Of a stretch of 64,000 nt of DNA, positions 1 to 10,475 are shown in pieces. A program made the position numbers and the translations under genes. Where the stretch lies: contig BLSF01000006.1 of assembly GCA_012862575.1 (NCBI GenBank), forward strand, positions 248,001 to 312,000, in the 5' to 3' direction. This DNA is from Parietichytrium sp. I65-24A. Lineage: Eukaryota > Sar > Bigyra > Thraustochytrida > Thraustochytriidae. Under the pieces are notes generated by a model. The model was not told the DNA's origin, made no database searches, and saw nothing but the letters and a program-made list of their open reading frames with translations. Position 1 is the first letter of the stretch, and every line of letters starts with the position of its first letter.

Positions 1-1933
1 CCATTGCCAATGGTTCCTGGAAGTGGCGTTGCTGGCTGATTCCTTGCTGCTCTTTCAAAATGTCCAACAACGTTTCCGTGGTGAACTCATTTGCGCACAG
101 GTCTCTCAAGAGATCATTGTCCATCTTCCCGCCAACTAATCGCACTAGCTGACTCAAAACGTTCGAGTCAATTGAGAATGCCTCACTCACTTCGGTGCGA
201 GTCTGCACCTGGGCTTCTGAAGTCTTCTTCTTTGAAGGCTTTTTCCGTGGTGGTTCGGAGGGTGCAAGATATGTCAGTGTTTGCCCTGAATACGTGTTTT
301 GGGGCTGCGCAATGCCGGCATCTTCGTGAATCTTGCTCATTATGTGGCTACCAGATCTCTCACTTCGGTGGGTAGATGCTCTCGAACTCAAACTGACGGC
401 CTCTCCTTCTTCTTCCTTTTCCCCCTTCTGCTCTGTTACCAGCTCCTGTTCTGGTTGAAAGGAGATAAAGTCGTATGACTCTGTTGAAATAATGACTGGC
501 TTGAGATTCTGTTCTTTTGACGAACGTTTGCGAAGGTCATTGTTGATTAAATGATCCTCGAAATCTTCCTCCCGCTTCGAATGCAATTCTGCGCCATCCT
601 TAGACTCGCCTTTTTCCGTTCGGCCGGATGGCTCTTGCTCAGAAGGGAGCTCAATCTCTTCTTGTCGCTCAGAGTGATTCGATGTGCGATTGTTTTGATG
701 GTCGTCGTCCCCAACGTGACTCTGGTTTTCAAATTCATCCGACAAGAATTTTTCATTTGCCACGGCCACTTTATCTTCCCATTCCCAGCCGGATTCCGAT
801 CTTGATTCTGCTTGAGTATCGCCAGGAGTTGGGCCTTCGGTTGTCGCTTCTAATTTACTAGCCTCTGGCGATTTGTCTGCTGGTTCAGGCAAACTATCAC
901 CAGCAGACTCGCTCTGTTCCTGCTCGAGGATGTTTGTCTTGTTTTCTTCTCTCGAGGACGATCTCCCACTGAGTTCTTTCGAGCTTGCGCTGTTTGAGGC
1001 CCTAAATGAAATTTGTCCTGAATGTTCATCAGAGCCTTCACTATGGGAAAGTTTGCCCGTATCAAGTTCGCCGCTCCCAGCTTCAGTGCTGTGGTATGTC
1101 TCGTTCTCCTCCCGAGTCTTGTCTGCTACGCTAGTTTCAGGTTCTGGTTCAGTCTCTGTCAGATGCTCGGGGATATCGTTTTCACCCGCTGGTGACTTGT
1201 CCAGCGCCCCTTCATCAACTTCGCTGTGTTTGTCACGTTCACTCAGATCAGGCTGTCCCCTTTTCGGCTCTCCAGATCGACTTGAGTTGAGCTCTTGTGC
1301 GTTCGAAGGCGTGGTGGCTGCTGAAAGTTCTGCATTGGCTTGATCCGCTACCACGTCGGGCAAACTTGAGTCGTCGGATTCTTGAGGAGCGGTGTTCTGA
1401 TGTGTGGTAGCCTCCAGCTCTGTCGCATCGGGCGACTTCTCTTCTTCCTCTTTGCGATCTTCTTCGTTCAATTCGATAACTCCCGATGCTATAATAGTTT
1501 CCTTCTCTTCATTCCCTTCTCTGTCGTCTGCTGCAGCCGTCACCTCCTCTTGAACACTATGCCCCTGAACCTTCTCTTCCTCCGAGTCATCGGGGTTGAC
1601 TACGGTATCAGGCTCTGGGGTCAGCTGCGCACTATCTCCTCCATCGCCCAGCTCGGGAGTGACATCCTCCGTGGCTTGCCGATCGTCCGCGACACTATTC
1701 CCGCTTTCAGCCTCGGCACTATCATTTGCCTCTGAAGCATCTGTTGCATTCTCCGGTTCAACATTTTCATCCGCCGTCTCCACGACATCTCCCGTGGCAG
1801 TTTCACCCTCTGCTCCAGCGTCAGCCTCCGATCCACCGGCATCTTGTGCATCAGCCTGTCCCTCATTTTGTCCATCTCTTGGCGATGGCGCATCGCTGGG
1901 AACGGCGTTCCCTTCATCGCCCTGATCGTCCAT
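1..1933 (-). CDS. Acidic low-complexity protein, 3' end outside window
   Basis: Reading the minus strand from the ATG at 1931-1933, the frame stays open for 644 codons to the left edge with no stop, so the gene is cut at its 3' end. The product starts MDDQGDEGNAVPSD and is dominated by Glu, Asp, Ser, Ala, Thr and Gln, with few hydrophobic residues. This suggests an extended, disordered protein. From about residue 540 composition changes: a Lys-rich patch (PPRKKPSKKK) is followed by a segment that could fold into helices (VLSQLVRLVGGKMDNDLL, then a LLDILKEQQ stretch). No catalytic motif, signal peptide or membrane segment is seen and I do not recognise the family. It could be a nuclear or cytoskeletal scaffold whose folded part lies beyond the window. 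The antisense open frames over this region are shadows of its GAN-rich codons. Confidence 0.75.
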   Translation of the reverse strand, partial: MDDQGDEGNAVPSDAPSPRDGQNEGQADAQDAGGSEADAGAEGETATGDVVETADENVEPENATDASEANDSAEAESGNSVADDRQATEDVTPELGDGGDSAQLTPEPDTVVNPDDSEEEKVQGHSVQEEVTAAADDREGNEEKETIIASGVIELNEEDRKEEEEKSPDATELEATTHQNTAPQESDDSSLPDVVADQANAELSAATTPSNAQELNSSRSGEPKRGQPDLSERDKHSEVDEGALDKSPAGENDIPEHLTETEPEPETSVADKTREENETYHSTEAGSGELDTGKLSHSEGSDEHSGQISFRASNSASSKELSGRSSSREENKTNILEQEQSESAGDSLPEPADKSPEASKLEATTEGPTPGDTQAESRSESGWEWEDKVAVANEKFLSDEFENQSHVGDDDHQNNRTSNHSERQEEIELPSEQEPSGRTEKGESKDGAELHSKREEDFEDHLINNDLRKRSSKEQNLKPVIISTESYDFISFQPEQELVTEQKGEKEEEGEAVSLSSRASTHRSERSGSHIMSKIHEDAGIAQPQNTYSGQTLTYLAPSEPPRKKPSKKKTSEAQVQTRTEVSEAFSIDSNVLSQLVRLVGGKMDNDLLRDLCANEFTTETLLDILKEQQGISQQRHFQEPLAM

Positions 1934-2972
1934 CGGTGCCACTTTGTGTCAAAGAAAGTCTTCTCGATATAGTATGATGATATGTGATGATATCAATGAC
2001 TCGCACGTCGGTGACGCCTCTCGCGGACGGCGTGCTGACCGCACGATCAGCTATGGATGAAGAAGATCAACAAACAACAAACTGGACCAAGTCCGCGAGT
2101 TCCAGGTTTCACTTGCGACTCGTTCACTGTCTCCGCCAACTTTGAGTGCAGAGCTACAATCATGATGATTAACTTGCACAGCAATCGAGGGTTACTGCAC
2201 AGTTAATGTACCGCCGTAGTGATATTTTTCTAGCTACTTGGGGCCAAGTGTGTGTAAAAGACACCGGAACAATCTGCAGATGGCGGAAGACGAGCGAGTT
2301 CGCAGCTTGTGTGTCGAGAAAATTTCGCGCTTCGAGTTAGTCTGAGGCGGGTGGCGTCGAGATTGGGAAACGTGTTTTGGATGGTCGCGTATTTTTTTGG
2401 GCTCGCGAGGCTCGCGAAACTTCAAAATTTCAGAGTTTCATTTTTCACCGGATCTATTACTTGGGGTGTAGTTGATTGCAAATTTGGAAAGAATTGGGCG
2501 AATAGACTAGACAAATGGCGCTGCAAAAGCAAGACCGGAAAGTGGGCCGTTTGGATTCATTTGATCAGGCAACCAAGTTGTGAGAGAATCACATGATATT
2601 CCAAGCTTACATACGTCACGAATTGGCTTTTTATTCTTCTGGTATAGTCCGGAGCATATCGATACATTCGACATGTGCCTAGGGAGTTATGTTCTGAGAT
2701 AATGGTTGACAATAATTGGATACGCACAGTAAAAACGGTTTAGGCCGCCATCATGAAAAGGAGAGAGAAGATCTATATGCGCTCTGCGTTTTTGAAGCAA
2801 GAGCTCTGTGGAGACGGAGCTTTCAAGTTGAGAGATTGGGTGAGGTGTGCCGGTACATGAGCTGGCTGAGAAGGCTGGATGGATTTTACATATGACAGCC
2901 AGCTCGTCAAAGTTTGGGCGGCGAATTTAAGGGTTCGTTTGCTCGGTGCCGGATTTATAAAGATCAGACAAC
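1934..2972. other. Intergenic, about 1.0 kb
   Basis: This stretch lies between the start of the acidic protein and the stop of the phosphatase gene. Short frames on both strands have no domain, bias or conserved motif. No RNA gene is recognised. It should hold the promoter of the acidic protein and the 3' end of the phosphatase transcript. Confidence 0.6.
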
Positions 2973-3686
2973 CTACGAGAACGAGGCCGCTTTTGCTGGG
3001 GCAATTGATCCAGGACTCCCCAGAGCTTTGAAAGCAGAAGACGACACAAGACCCGCCTCTAACTTTCGGGGCTCCTGTTTCTTCTCTTCCTCCTCATTGT
3101 TTTTATTTACAATGTTCGTGAGCACCTTTGCAGAGTGCAGGCGGGACTGCGGGTGCCGGTCTGCGACGAGCTTCTTTTGATAGTTGCGCAGATCTTCCAC
3201 AAACCAAATGTTTGGGTCCGCAACCTTCCGGCGCTCACGAATGAATGTGATGGCTTGAGTGAGGGTCGCACCGCGCTCCAACATCAAAAAGCCAGCCACG
3301 ATGCTAACGGACCTCGAGATACCTTTCCTACAGTGGACAACTACCTTGCCACCGTTGGCGATGCAGTTCTGGATGAAGTAAGAAGCGGCGGGCACGAAAG
3401 CTGCAAGCGGGGTAAGAGGGATGTAGTACTGGTCTTCTGACAGAGGCTCATCCTTGAGCGGGAGGTTCAGGTACACAAAATCGGAAGGGAAATGAGACTT
3501 GCAAGACTGTGCCGCGCAGTTGATAATATGCGTAATGCCGTGCTTTTTCAAGAACTCCTTGTCCCTGCACGCCCTGTACCTGCTCACGTACACGCCATCG
3601 AAAATGCAACTCATCTCGCCTTCATACCCCAGCCGCACCTTGGCTTCCTCCGCTTTATGCGCGATGTTCGGTACCACTCCCAGCAT
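2973..3686 (-). CDS. Dual-specificity (tyrosine/serine-threonine) protein phosphatase
   Basis: A 237-residue cysteine phosphatase of the DUSP family, which dephosphorylates Tyr and Ser/Thr on protein substrates. The signature HCRKGISRS holds the catalytic Cys (about residue 119) and phosphate-binding Arg (about 125). The conserved LPLKDEP loop supplies the likely general acid Asp near residue 79. N-terminal GVYVSRY and ITHIINCAAQ segments match the family core. I chose the ATG at 3684-3686 because the upstream in-frame stretch (to 4040) has no ATG and encodes only Arg/Glu/Gln repeats from a GA-rich tract, clearly 5' leader. The C-terminal about 60 residues are basic, then Glu-rich, and look disordered. 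No MAP-kinase-binding module is visible, so the substrate is unknown. It most resembles small atypical DUSPs. Confidence 0.88.
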   Translation of the reverse strand: MLGVVPNIAHKAEEAKVRLGYEGEMSCIFDGVYVSRYRACRDKEFLKKHGITHIINCAAQSCKSHFPSDFVYLNLPLKDEPLSEDQYYIPLTPLAAFVPAASYFIQNCIANGGKVVVHCRKGISRSVSIVAGFLMLERGATLTQAITFIRERRKVADPNIWFVEDLRNYQKKLVADRHPQSRLHSAKVLTNIVNKNNEEEEKKQEPRKLEAGLVSSSAFKALGSPGSIAPAKAASFS

Positions 3687-6044
3687 CTTGAAAACCTTCG
3701 TGCTCTTCCTAGCCGCGCCCCACCACCGCTGCCCCACTACCGACTGTCTGCGGACTCGATCTTCGCCTTCCAGCTTTGCAAATCCGCCTCTTCCGACCTG
3801 CCGTGCACTCCAAACACTCCAAACACTGCAAACCCACCCAAGAACGTGTCTTCCAGTGTCACAACGTCCACGCGACTCCTGCCTTTGCGTTGCCGCTTTG
3901 CTGCGTCTCTTTCGACCCTCTCTCTCTTTCTCTGTCTGTCTGTCTCTCTGTCTCTGTCTGTTTATGTGTACGTGGACGTGTGTCTCTGTGACACTGGAGT
4001 TGACGCTTTGCTTTGCGCTCTGCCGATGCCAACTTTTCACTTTTCACTTTGCTCGCTTTGCTCTCTTTTCTCCAGCTGCATAGTACTATCCCACCATTTA
4101 CGCTAGTACTCCGGTGGCTATTTCATTCCATTTTGGCTGTTTTCAGTGTTTTCAGTTCTCATCTGTCTCTATTGTCTCTATCGATGATCTATAGTGATCT
4201 TTAGCGATCTCTAGTGTCTCAGTGTCTAGTGGTCTCGGTCGCCCACGCTTGGCTAGTTGGTGATAAGACTCGGTAAGACCGATTAGGAGGTGACTGTTAG
4301 CTGGTCCCGTTGGTGCGGGTTAGCGGACCGTTAGCGAGAGGGTAAGTTTGTTAGTGAGGACGTTAGGGTAGTGGAGCCCAGCCGGTGGACCTACGATGCC
4401 GGGGTTGTAGTGGCGTGGGTACGGTAAAGGGTAGGAGAGAAAGCGTGAGCGTGCACTCGGTAAAAGGCGCGTTAGGACCTGTGGGATTTGGTTATGCATT
4501 ATGTAAGAGTCGGTCGTAGCGCCGGGTGGCTCGGCGACGGAAGAAAGACTGTTGTATGCGTAACAGGTGAGTATTGACCCCTACTGTCCTGATAGGTAGG
4601 TGCTAGGAAGGAGGGAGCAAGTGCATAGATAGCGGCGATTAGTGTAAACTTTAGTAGTTAGGAGGGGTCCTTGGTCCAAATGTCCACGGATGTCCACGCA
4701 CATAGTACTATGGAAAGTGCTATACTTGCAAGTAGTTATTGGGTGGTGTGCAGATTGTGCAATGTAAAGGAGCTCTCTCCTTCGGGCTAGAAGTTGAAGT
4801 AGGCACTACTACGCCTCGCCAGCTGTCTCTCACTCCCATCTGACTAGTACCTGACTATAAAACGGTATAGCACACTAGTATCATTACGTGGTTTCAGTAT
4901 GCCAAGAATCTCTGAGGGGTCGTGTGGAAGCTAAGCATTATGTTATTTGATCATTAGGACTGGCGTTTTGGGAGTTTTTCCGAGAAGACTACCGTTTCGA
5001 CTGGTGCTGAGAAGCGTCGGACTCTTCAGGGCTCATCCTAATCGTTTTTACTATTAGGCAGTAGAGCATTCGCACCTGCTCATCCCGCTTCAGCTCGCAA
5101 CTTGCTCCATACCCCCTTGCCCTCTAGAAAGACTCCTTCACTCGTATCATAAGGGGAGCATAAGAGGAGTCTCGCACCCACGACTCGTATCCATTGATCG
5201 TAATAACTCTCAGGAACGGATATATTTACTGTGGCGCCTACTACACCCCCAGGCGCGTTTCCTGATTCCCGGAGGAGAGGGAAATCTCAGTTGAGGGGGG
5301 CGCCGGGCACAGAGATGAGTAAAATGGACGTTGGAAGTAGGCCATAGTAATAATAGAGAGTGAGATTATGTGAGATTGGGTGGTTTGGGTCACAGCGAAA
5401 TCGTTTCAAAGTCTTTTCGTTTCCTTTTTGATTGATTGGTTTGATTGATTTTTGTAGTGAAATCGATTGAATAGTTTTGATTGACTGACTGACAGCTTAA
5501 GGAGTGGGAGGGAGTCAAATCAATTCGAATTACTTCTTTTGAATAGTCCAACTTGCGTGCCAGCAAGACTTTCCAGATGCACTCGAAACGTTGACTTGAA
5601 TGACTCGAGTGCTGGACAGTTTCTTTCGGCATGTGAATTCTAGCGTGATTGCTTGGAGCACGTGCCATAGGCGTTCGGGAATTTTGATAGTAGAGCTGTG
5701 TCCCATTCCACGCGCCTTTCGCACCCACGGGACGCGTGTTCATGCACAGTGCATTCCGCCGCGCGGAAGTGGCAAAGTTTGAGATGTGTATTTTTGATTG
5801 ATTTTTTAAAATGAAAATGATCGAAGGCTAATTTAATGCCTTGAGACATGTTATCTCGAGACGCAAAATCCAGATGGCCCAAATTGAATTCATCTGCGAG
5901 AGAATAGTCGACACCTTTCGATGGACCAGACGCTCGCGAGATCAAAGTATATGCTCAGAGTGCGCGACCTTGTGGGAAGCGTGTTGCGAAATCTAATTCG
6001 CGAAGTCTAACTATGCAAGCGTTTCAAAGCGCTTGAAACGCTCT
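3687..6044. other. Intergenic, 2.4 kb, with CT tract and TAG-rich island
   Basis: No gene is supported. The part near the phosphatase start carries a CT/CTGT tract at about 3915-3962 (GA-rich on the sense strand). From about 4205 to 5390 no frame of 60 codons exists on either strand, and the trinucleotide TAG is strikingly frequent: I count 13 in roughly 240 bases after 4200, against about 4 expected by chance. From 5390 to 6044 composition returns to normal. No tRNA or other structured RNA was recognised. Confidence 0.55.
3915..3962. repeat. CT/GTCT simple repeat upstream of phosphatase
   Basis: A pyrimidine tract of CTCT and CTGT units lies about 230-280 bp upstream of the phosphatase ATG. 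On the sense (minus) strand it is a GA/GACA tract. Similar tracts precede other genes in the window. Confidence 0.8.
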
Positions 6045-7267
6045 TCATGGCTTTTCGTCGAGCGACACGATCACAGCTTCGTCATCAGTTGTGCTCACAG
6101 ATCCAGCAACGTGCTGGGCTACAGGCACATTGTCTACTTCTTGAGCAGACGATCCTGATGCTGAAGAGCTGTTGGAGCGTCGTCTTCGGTAGGCAAAGAG
6201 TGCCGCACCGACTCCCACTACAGCTCCGGCACCTGCTGCGCCGGCGATGACACCGACGCTGCTTGCACTTTCGTCCTGCTCGGCATCAGCGTCATCATCC
6301 GCGGAAGTTCCTTGGCGTAACTCATTCGTTGGCGCACTGGTTGCAGATTTAGAAGTTGGCGCGGATGTCGGCAAAATTCTGTCCTCATACTCGAGGTACT
6401 CTCCGAGGCTGAAGCGGTCCTCCAAATCAGAGACATGAGGCTTGACGAGGTTTGCCGCATTGTCAGGGATCGCCGCAGTACTGTTCGCGCGGAACTCTAC
6501 GATAACACTGCCTTCGTAGACGCGAAGAATGGAGATTCGAGATGCGGCCAAACTCAAGCCACTTGCAATCGCTTGCGTCATGAACGTTTTGAACTCGTCC
6601 GAAGTATGCACCACTTGGTCGAACTTTCCATAGGTGAAGCGAAATCGACCATAATAGAATTCGCCGGCAGGGGTGTCTAAGCAGTCCCCGCCATCCCACT
6701 CGCAGTTGTCATTGTTGCAAGCCAGCTCGCACACGCCGTTGCGGAGCTGCAGAACACTGCAACCAGGGGAGCATTCGTAAGGGATATCGGGGGTATTGCC
6801 GCTGTAATCGCTGCTGCTGTAATCGCTGCTGTTGTTGTCGACTTCAGTTGACGAGTAGTCGGAGTATAATTCGTCGCTTTCTTCGTACGTGTACTCAGAG
6901 CTCGAGTATGAAAAATTTGTGTCTGACCCGGTGTACCCCTCGTACTCGACAGTGCCCGTGTATCCGCTGGAGTAGTAACTCTCGTTTCGATTCTCCAAAT
7001 CCGTGTACACGCTGGAGTACTCTGAGTATTCCGTCTCGTTTGAGAGAACAATATCGGTCTCGCCCCTAAAGTTGAACGCCAATCATAAATTGTCAAAATT
7101 AGATATCTTGCCCGACCAGAGCCCAATATCATCGAGGGAGACACTTACTCTGCCACATATTCTTCGCCTTTTCCGAGCTCTGGACGACCGCTCACCTGCG
7201 CAGCTGCTTCGGTCGCAAAGCTCGCGAGCTGAAGCGCCGCAAGAGCGCAGATTTTCCAGGCAACCAT
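6045..7267 (-). CDS. Secreted Tyr/Ser-rich LNR-domain type I membrane protein (two exons)
   Basis: Coding parts are 7149-7267 and 6045-7065 (379 residues). Exon 1 starts at the ATG at 7265-7267 and encodes a signal peptide (MVAWKICALAALQLASFA...). Exon 2 begins after the acceptor CTTTAG. The mature protein opens with about 90 residues very rich in Tyr, Ser, Glu and Thr. One Lin12-Notch repeat follows: a six-Cys pattern ending NDNCEWDGGDC, whose Asn/Asp residues normally bind calcium. After it come a small alpha/beta segment (FYYGRFRFTYGK... SVIVEFRANS), a TSAPTS linker, an acidic stretch, one Gly/Ala-rich membrane helix, an RRRR stop-transfer and a short Ser-rich tail. The Tyr-rich region resembles adhesive or cross-linkable wall proteins, but that is inference. 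The exon 2 frame alone lacks an ATG, which is why the upstream exon is needed. Confidence 0.85.
7066..7148 (-). other. Spliceosomal intron of LNR gene (83 bp)
   Basis: The donor GTAAGT follows the codon fragment GA, and the acceptor is CAACTTTAG. Splicing in phase 2 joins the signal-peptide exon to the LNR frame. The intron contains in-frame stops. Confidence 0.82.
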
Positions 7268-8000
7268 TTGCTCAGGATCTTTAGTTTGTAAACGTGCAAC
7301 AGTCTGACGAAGGTGCGAAGCTGCAATTCGGGTTTGCTTCTCTTTTCACTTCTTTCGATCCCGCTTCAATCTTTGATGGACAAGAGCTTAGTGTTTTCTT
7401 CGAGCGCGTCTAGCATAAAAGAAGTACACCACATCGAAAGACTTGTCTATCCATGCGCCGAGGAGAGCCGGAGGTGTTGGACAGTCTGACTGAAAAGCGA
7501 TGTGGCGCGCTACGTGCTTTCCGCGCCATCCTGCCATCTAATTCTTGACCTACAACCCCCCCAAACTCATGCGGCGCAGGGAACGCAATTGAAGCGCATG
7601 TTTCTTGCATCATAGCATCCACTGTGGCTACTCTGTTTGCATCAACGGACACGTGGAGGTTGAAGGGTCTACTCTCAAGCAGTAAATGGGGATTCAGCAA
7701 TGATCGGGTCGCGCGGCGTGGCAAAGCTTTAACTGAAGAGCAGCAATAATGCCGGGTCATATGCAATACAGAACACGAAAAATATCGCGGCCCTTGTCCC
7801 GTGCATGGCTACCGCGAGCTCCAAGGGCCGCGAGGGATTTACGTAAAGTCCCAAGTCACCACCAAATCACTATGTAAGTAACTAAATAGAAGTAGGCATA
7901 AATGAATTCAAGAACGCGACTGTGCTTGTCTTCAACCGAAACCGAAACAAACATGTACCTTTTACATCCCGCGAAGCGCTTCACCAACCAATCGAAGTTC

Positions 8001-8055
8001 GCATTCACAGTCACATTCACATTCACAATCACATTCACAACCACATTCACATTCA
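8001..8055. repeat. CATTCA/CACATT hexanucleotide microsatellite
   Basis: About nine imperfect copies of a 6-base unit, mostly CACATT. It creates spurious Asn-Val frames on the minus strand. A second short repeat (CCGTGA, about three copies) sits at 8083-8102. Confidence 0.85.
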
Positions 8056-8449
8056 ACAATGACAACATCCAAACTTTCAACGCCGTGACCGTGACCGTGA
8101 CCAAATTGCACCGAACGGATCTTTCTATCATTAGTCCCCAAGTAGCGCTCGCTAACTTGGCGATCCGTTGAGATGTGGCATTCTTGTCGGGCCAGGAGGA
8201 TTGGGCGGCGCGCAAGTGGCGATGTGGCGACGAGTTCGCCTGGATCGACAACTGCGAATGCCAAAGTATTGAGCCATGTAGCCATTGCGACTGCTGGATT
8301 CCTGCGATGAAGATGAATATCTGCGTCCACGAAAGTTCAAGTGCCGAAGGACTCGGTTGGCAGTGTTGATTGAACATGAGCACGATTTGGGTTATAGACT
8401 GACAGGGCAGGAACTGCGCATCGCGTGGTATTTTACATGTTGGCGGTAC

Positions 8450-8457
8450 TGACGTCA
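8450..8457. promoter_or_regulatory. TGACGTCA palindrome (bZIP/CRE-like)
   Basis: A perfect 8-base palindrome that CREB/ATF-type bZIP factors bind in other eukaryotes. It lies about 460 bp upstream of the seven-helix gene. Function here is inferred from the sequence alone. Confidence 0.3.
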
Positions 8458-8913
8458 CCCAGCAGAGTAGCTCTCTCTCAAGGACTCAATCTGATTTTCC
8501 CTCGATGATCGATCGTCTTGAGTCAGAGTTTCCGGCATTATTGCCTTGCAGCAGGTGCGCATACAGTACGGCTGCAAAATTCGTCTGGCGCCTGTGTGAC
8601 TATTTCGATGGCGCTAGGAGCGAATTGCGGGGCAAAAGTTCAAATTTCGATAATGCGCACCGTCAACAAGCGGGTTTGGTCTAGTCTAAACTACGAGAGC
8701 ACGTCCATGTGAAGACAAAGACTCCTGAAACGATTTCCATACTGTCCATTGACACAACGAGGCGCTTCTGCTCGAAACTCTACGCCTTCGTACGGATGAC
8801 GGGATGGGAGTGGCAAAGTTTAAACTAGAGTACGGCGAGCGTCAAGTGACCAGTGAACGACTGCTTGGAGAGCGAGGCAGCCAGTCTGGCAAATCGTTTT
8901 CTGTTCGATCACC

Positions 8914-10053
8914 ATGACGACGTTGATTGTGAACGTGACCAAGCCATGCCTTGGGCCGTGGGAGTGCGTGATCGAAGGCGTTGCAGCGGCATCTTGTTAC
9001 GAGTCGGAGGGCGAGGGGGTAGGCGTTTGCGAGTGCTCTGCTTATTATGGTCTCGAAGGAGATGCGTGTGATCAGCTTTCGGCTCGAACGGCTTTTGCAC
9101 TTAGCTTGGAGATTCTCTTGCTCTTCTTCAATCTGTTCACCCTGAAGCTTTGCTTTCATGTCATTCAGGCATACCGCCAGGACAAAGTGTTTTCGTTGAA
9201 AACAATCAATGCTGCTGCTCTTGTAGTGATCGTCATCACGAGTTGTGTTTTCGTTCGCCTCGCCGCAACAGTTTCTTCCATTCTGTTTTACTTTACGTTG
9301 CACACCCCATTTCAATCGTTCTTGCTAAATGGCAACATATTGTCAATGGGACTCCAGATTTCCTCCACTCTTATGATTCCCCTGGCCTGGATCGAAGTTC
9401 TTCAAGCGAAGATGCAAGTGTCTCGACCTGGTGCGAAAACGGCAATTGCCGCACTTACCCTGAGCATCACTATGTTTGTCATTGCCTTGGTGTCTGTGCA
9501 CCAAATGCAAGGCTCGAGCGCACTGCCCGCAACGGAGCCAGACCTCAACGTAACAAATCAGACTCAGGACCCCGGCTCGGTGATTCTACCGACAGATGAG
9601 TCTTTGCCAACGACAGATGAGAGTGCGCCACAACCTGGGGGGCTCTTGTCAGTCATCATTGTGGGAGGCAATATTGTAGTTCCAATTGTTTACCCGATTG
9701 CAGGCTTGATGCTCGCAAAGAAGCTAGGGTATTTCGGCTCGATGTCGAAGGACACCAGCGACTTCCAAAAAAAGATCGCAATTCGTCGACGACTTGTTGT
9801 GCTTGTCAGTGGAGTGTCGTTGGCGTATTTAGTCAATTTCGTGGGAAGCTTGGCGTTGCCACTCGTTTCTATGAAAAAACATCTGTGGGCCGTCGACGTC
9901 GTGATAAAGAACCTCATTCTGTTTATGTTTACGTTCTCTCACGTTGTGGCACTCAAGTATCTGCTCGACTCCAGCTCGCGCGGAAGGAGCAAACGTCAAG
10001 CAACTTATGTTGCGCCTGGCCCAAGCGCGACGGCGTCGCTGGAGTCCAAATAG
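8914..10053 (+). CDS. Seven-helix membrane protein with EGF-like N-terminus
   Basis: 379 residues, start ATG in the context ACCATGA. There is no cleavable signal peptide. The N-terminal about 55 residues hold six cysteines in an EGF-like spacing (ending GVCECSAYYG... GDAC) and an NVT glycosylation site, suggesting they face outside. Hydrophobic segments follow near residues 59-82, 97-120, 128-150, 155-172, 178-198, 246-268, 295-318 and 330-352, about seven or eight in all. A Pro/Thr/Asp-rich loop with NVT/NQT sites separates residues 200 and 240. A basic RRR stretch precedes the last helices, and the tail is Ser/Arg-rich. This fits a GPCR-like topology, but I cannot assign a family and see no DRY or NPxxY motif. 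It converges on the carbonic anhydrase gene. Confidence 0.8.
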   Translation: MTTLIVNVTKPCLGPWECVIEGVAAASCYESEGEGVGVCECSAYYGLEGDACDQLSARTAFALSLEILLLFFNLFTLKLCFHVIQAYRQDKVFSLKTINAAALVVIVITSCVFVRLAATVSSILFYFTLHTPFQSFLLNGNILSMGLQISSTLMIPLAWIEVLQAKMQVSRPGAKTAIAALTLSITMFVIALVSVHQMQGSSALPATEPDLNVTNQTQDPGSVILPTDESLPTTDESAPQPGGLLSVIIVGGNIVVPIVYPIAGLMLAKKLGYFGSMSKDTSDFQKKIAIRRRLVVLVSGVSLAYLVNFVGSLALPLVSMKKHLWAVDVVIKNLILFMFTFSHVVALKYLLDSSSRGRSKRQATYVAPGPSATASLESK

Positions 10054-10475
10054 TTTTACACGTAAAAACGTAGAGTCGATCAACCAAGAAACGATAGAGT
10101 AAAGACAAAAGTTCAAATGTATTTCGCCCGCTGCTCTTTGTGCCTCTTCACACGTTCTCGCGCAGGTCCATCTCTCCGTTGTCAATCCCATCTTTTAGCA
10201 CTAACACTCTCAGTAATGGACTATCGGTAAATAGATATTTACCGATATTCACTACTAGTAGACACTGTCGTCAGAATGGCGTGGAAAGAGTGAAAAATGA
10301 AGGTGTCGTAGAGTTAAATTTTGTTGTAGTACATATCAATCAAAAACGGAAAGTGTGAGCCGCCTCTCAAACACAAAAGAGTCAAACAAAAGCCAAAATA
10401 ACGATAAACGTGAAGTGAAGTTGTCGAGAGGCGGGCGTTTTCTCTTCTGGCCCCTTCGATCCGCTCCGAAACAAG
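10054..10475. other. Convergent intergenic spacer, 422 bp
   Basis: It lies between two stop codons and should contain both 3' ends. Nothing else is seen except a short inverted TATTTACCGATA-type repeat near 10230-10245. Confidence 0.6.

Larger units (their letters stand above)
7268..8913. other. Divergent intergenic region, 1.6 kb
   Basis: This region separates the diverging LNR and seven-helix genes and must contain both promoters. The longest frame (about 200 codons, minus, 7856-8458) owes its Asn/Val run to a TTCACA simple repeat and has no other support. A palindromic TGACGTCA occurs at 8450-8457. No RNA gene was recognised. Confidence 0.55.

Noticed and set aside
3687-4040. N-terminal extension of the phosphatase rich in Arg, Gln and Glu
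   Set aside because: It starts at GTG and is translated from a GA-rich simple repeat. The conserved domain starts after the ATG at 3686.
3492-4106. A 204-codon plus-strand frame across the phosphatase start
   Set aside because: It is antisense to the conserved phosphatase N-terminus and ends in CT-repeat-derived Leu, Ser and Cys runs.
7856-8458. A 200-codon minus-strand frame with Asn-Val repeats
   Set aside because: The repeats come from a hexanucleotide microsatellite, and no other part resembles a protein family.
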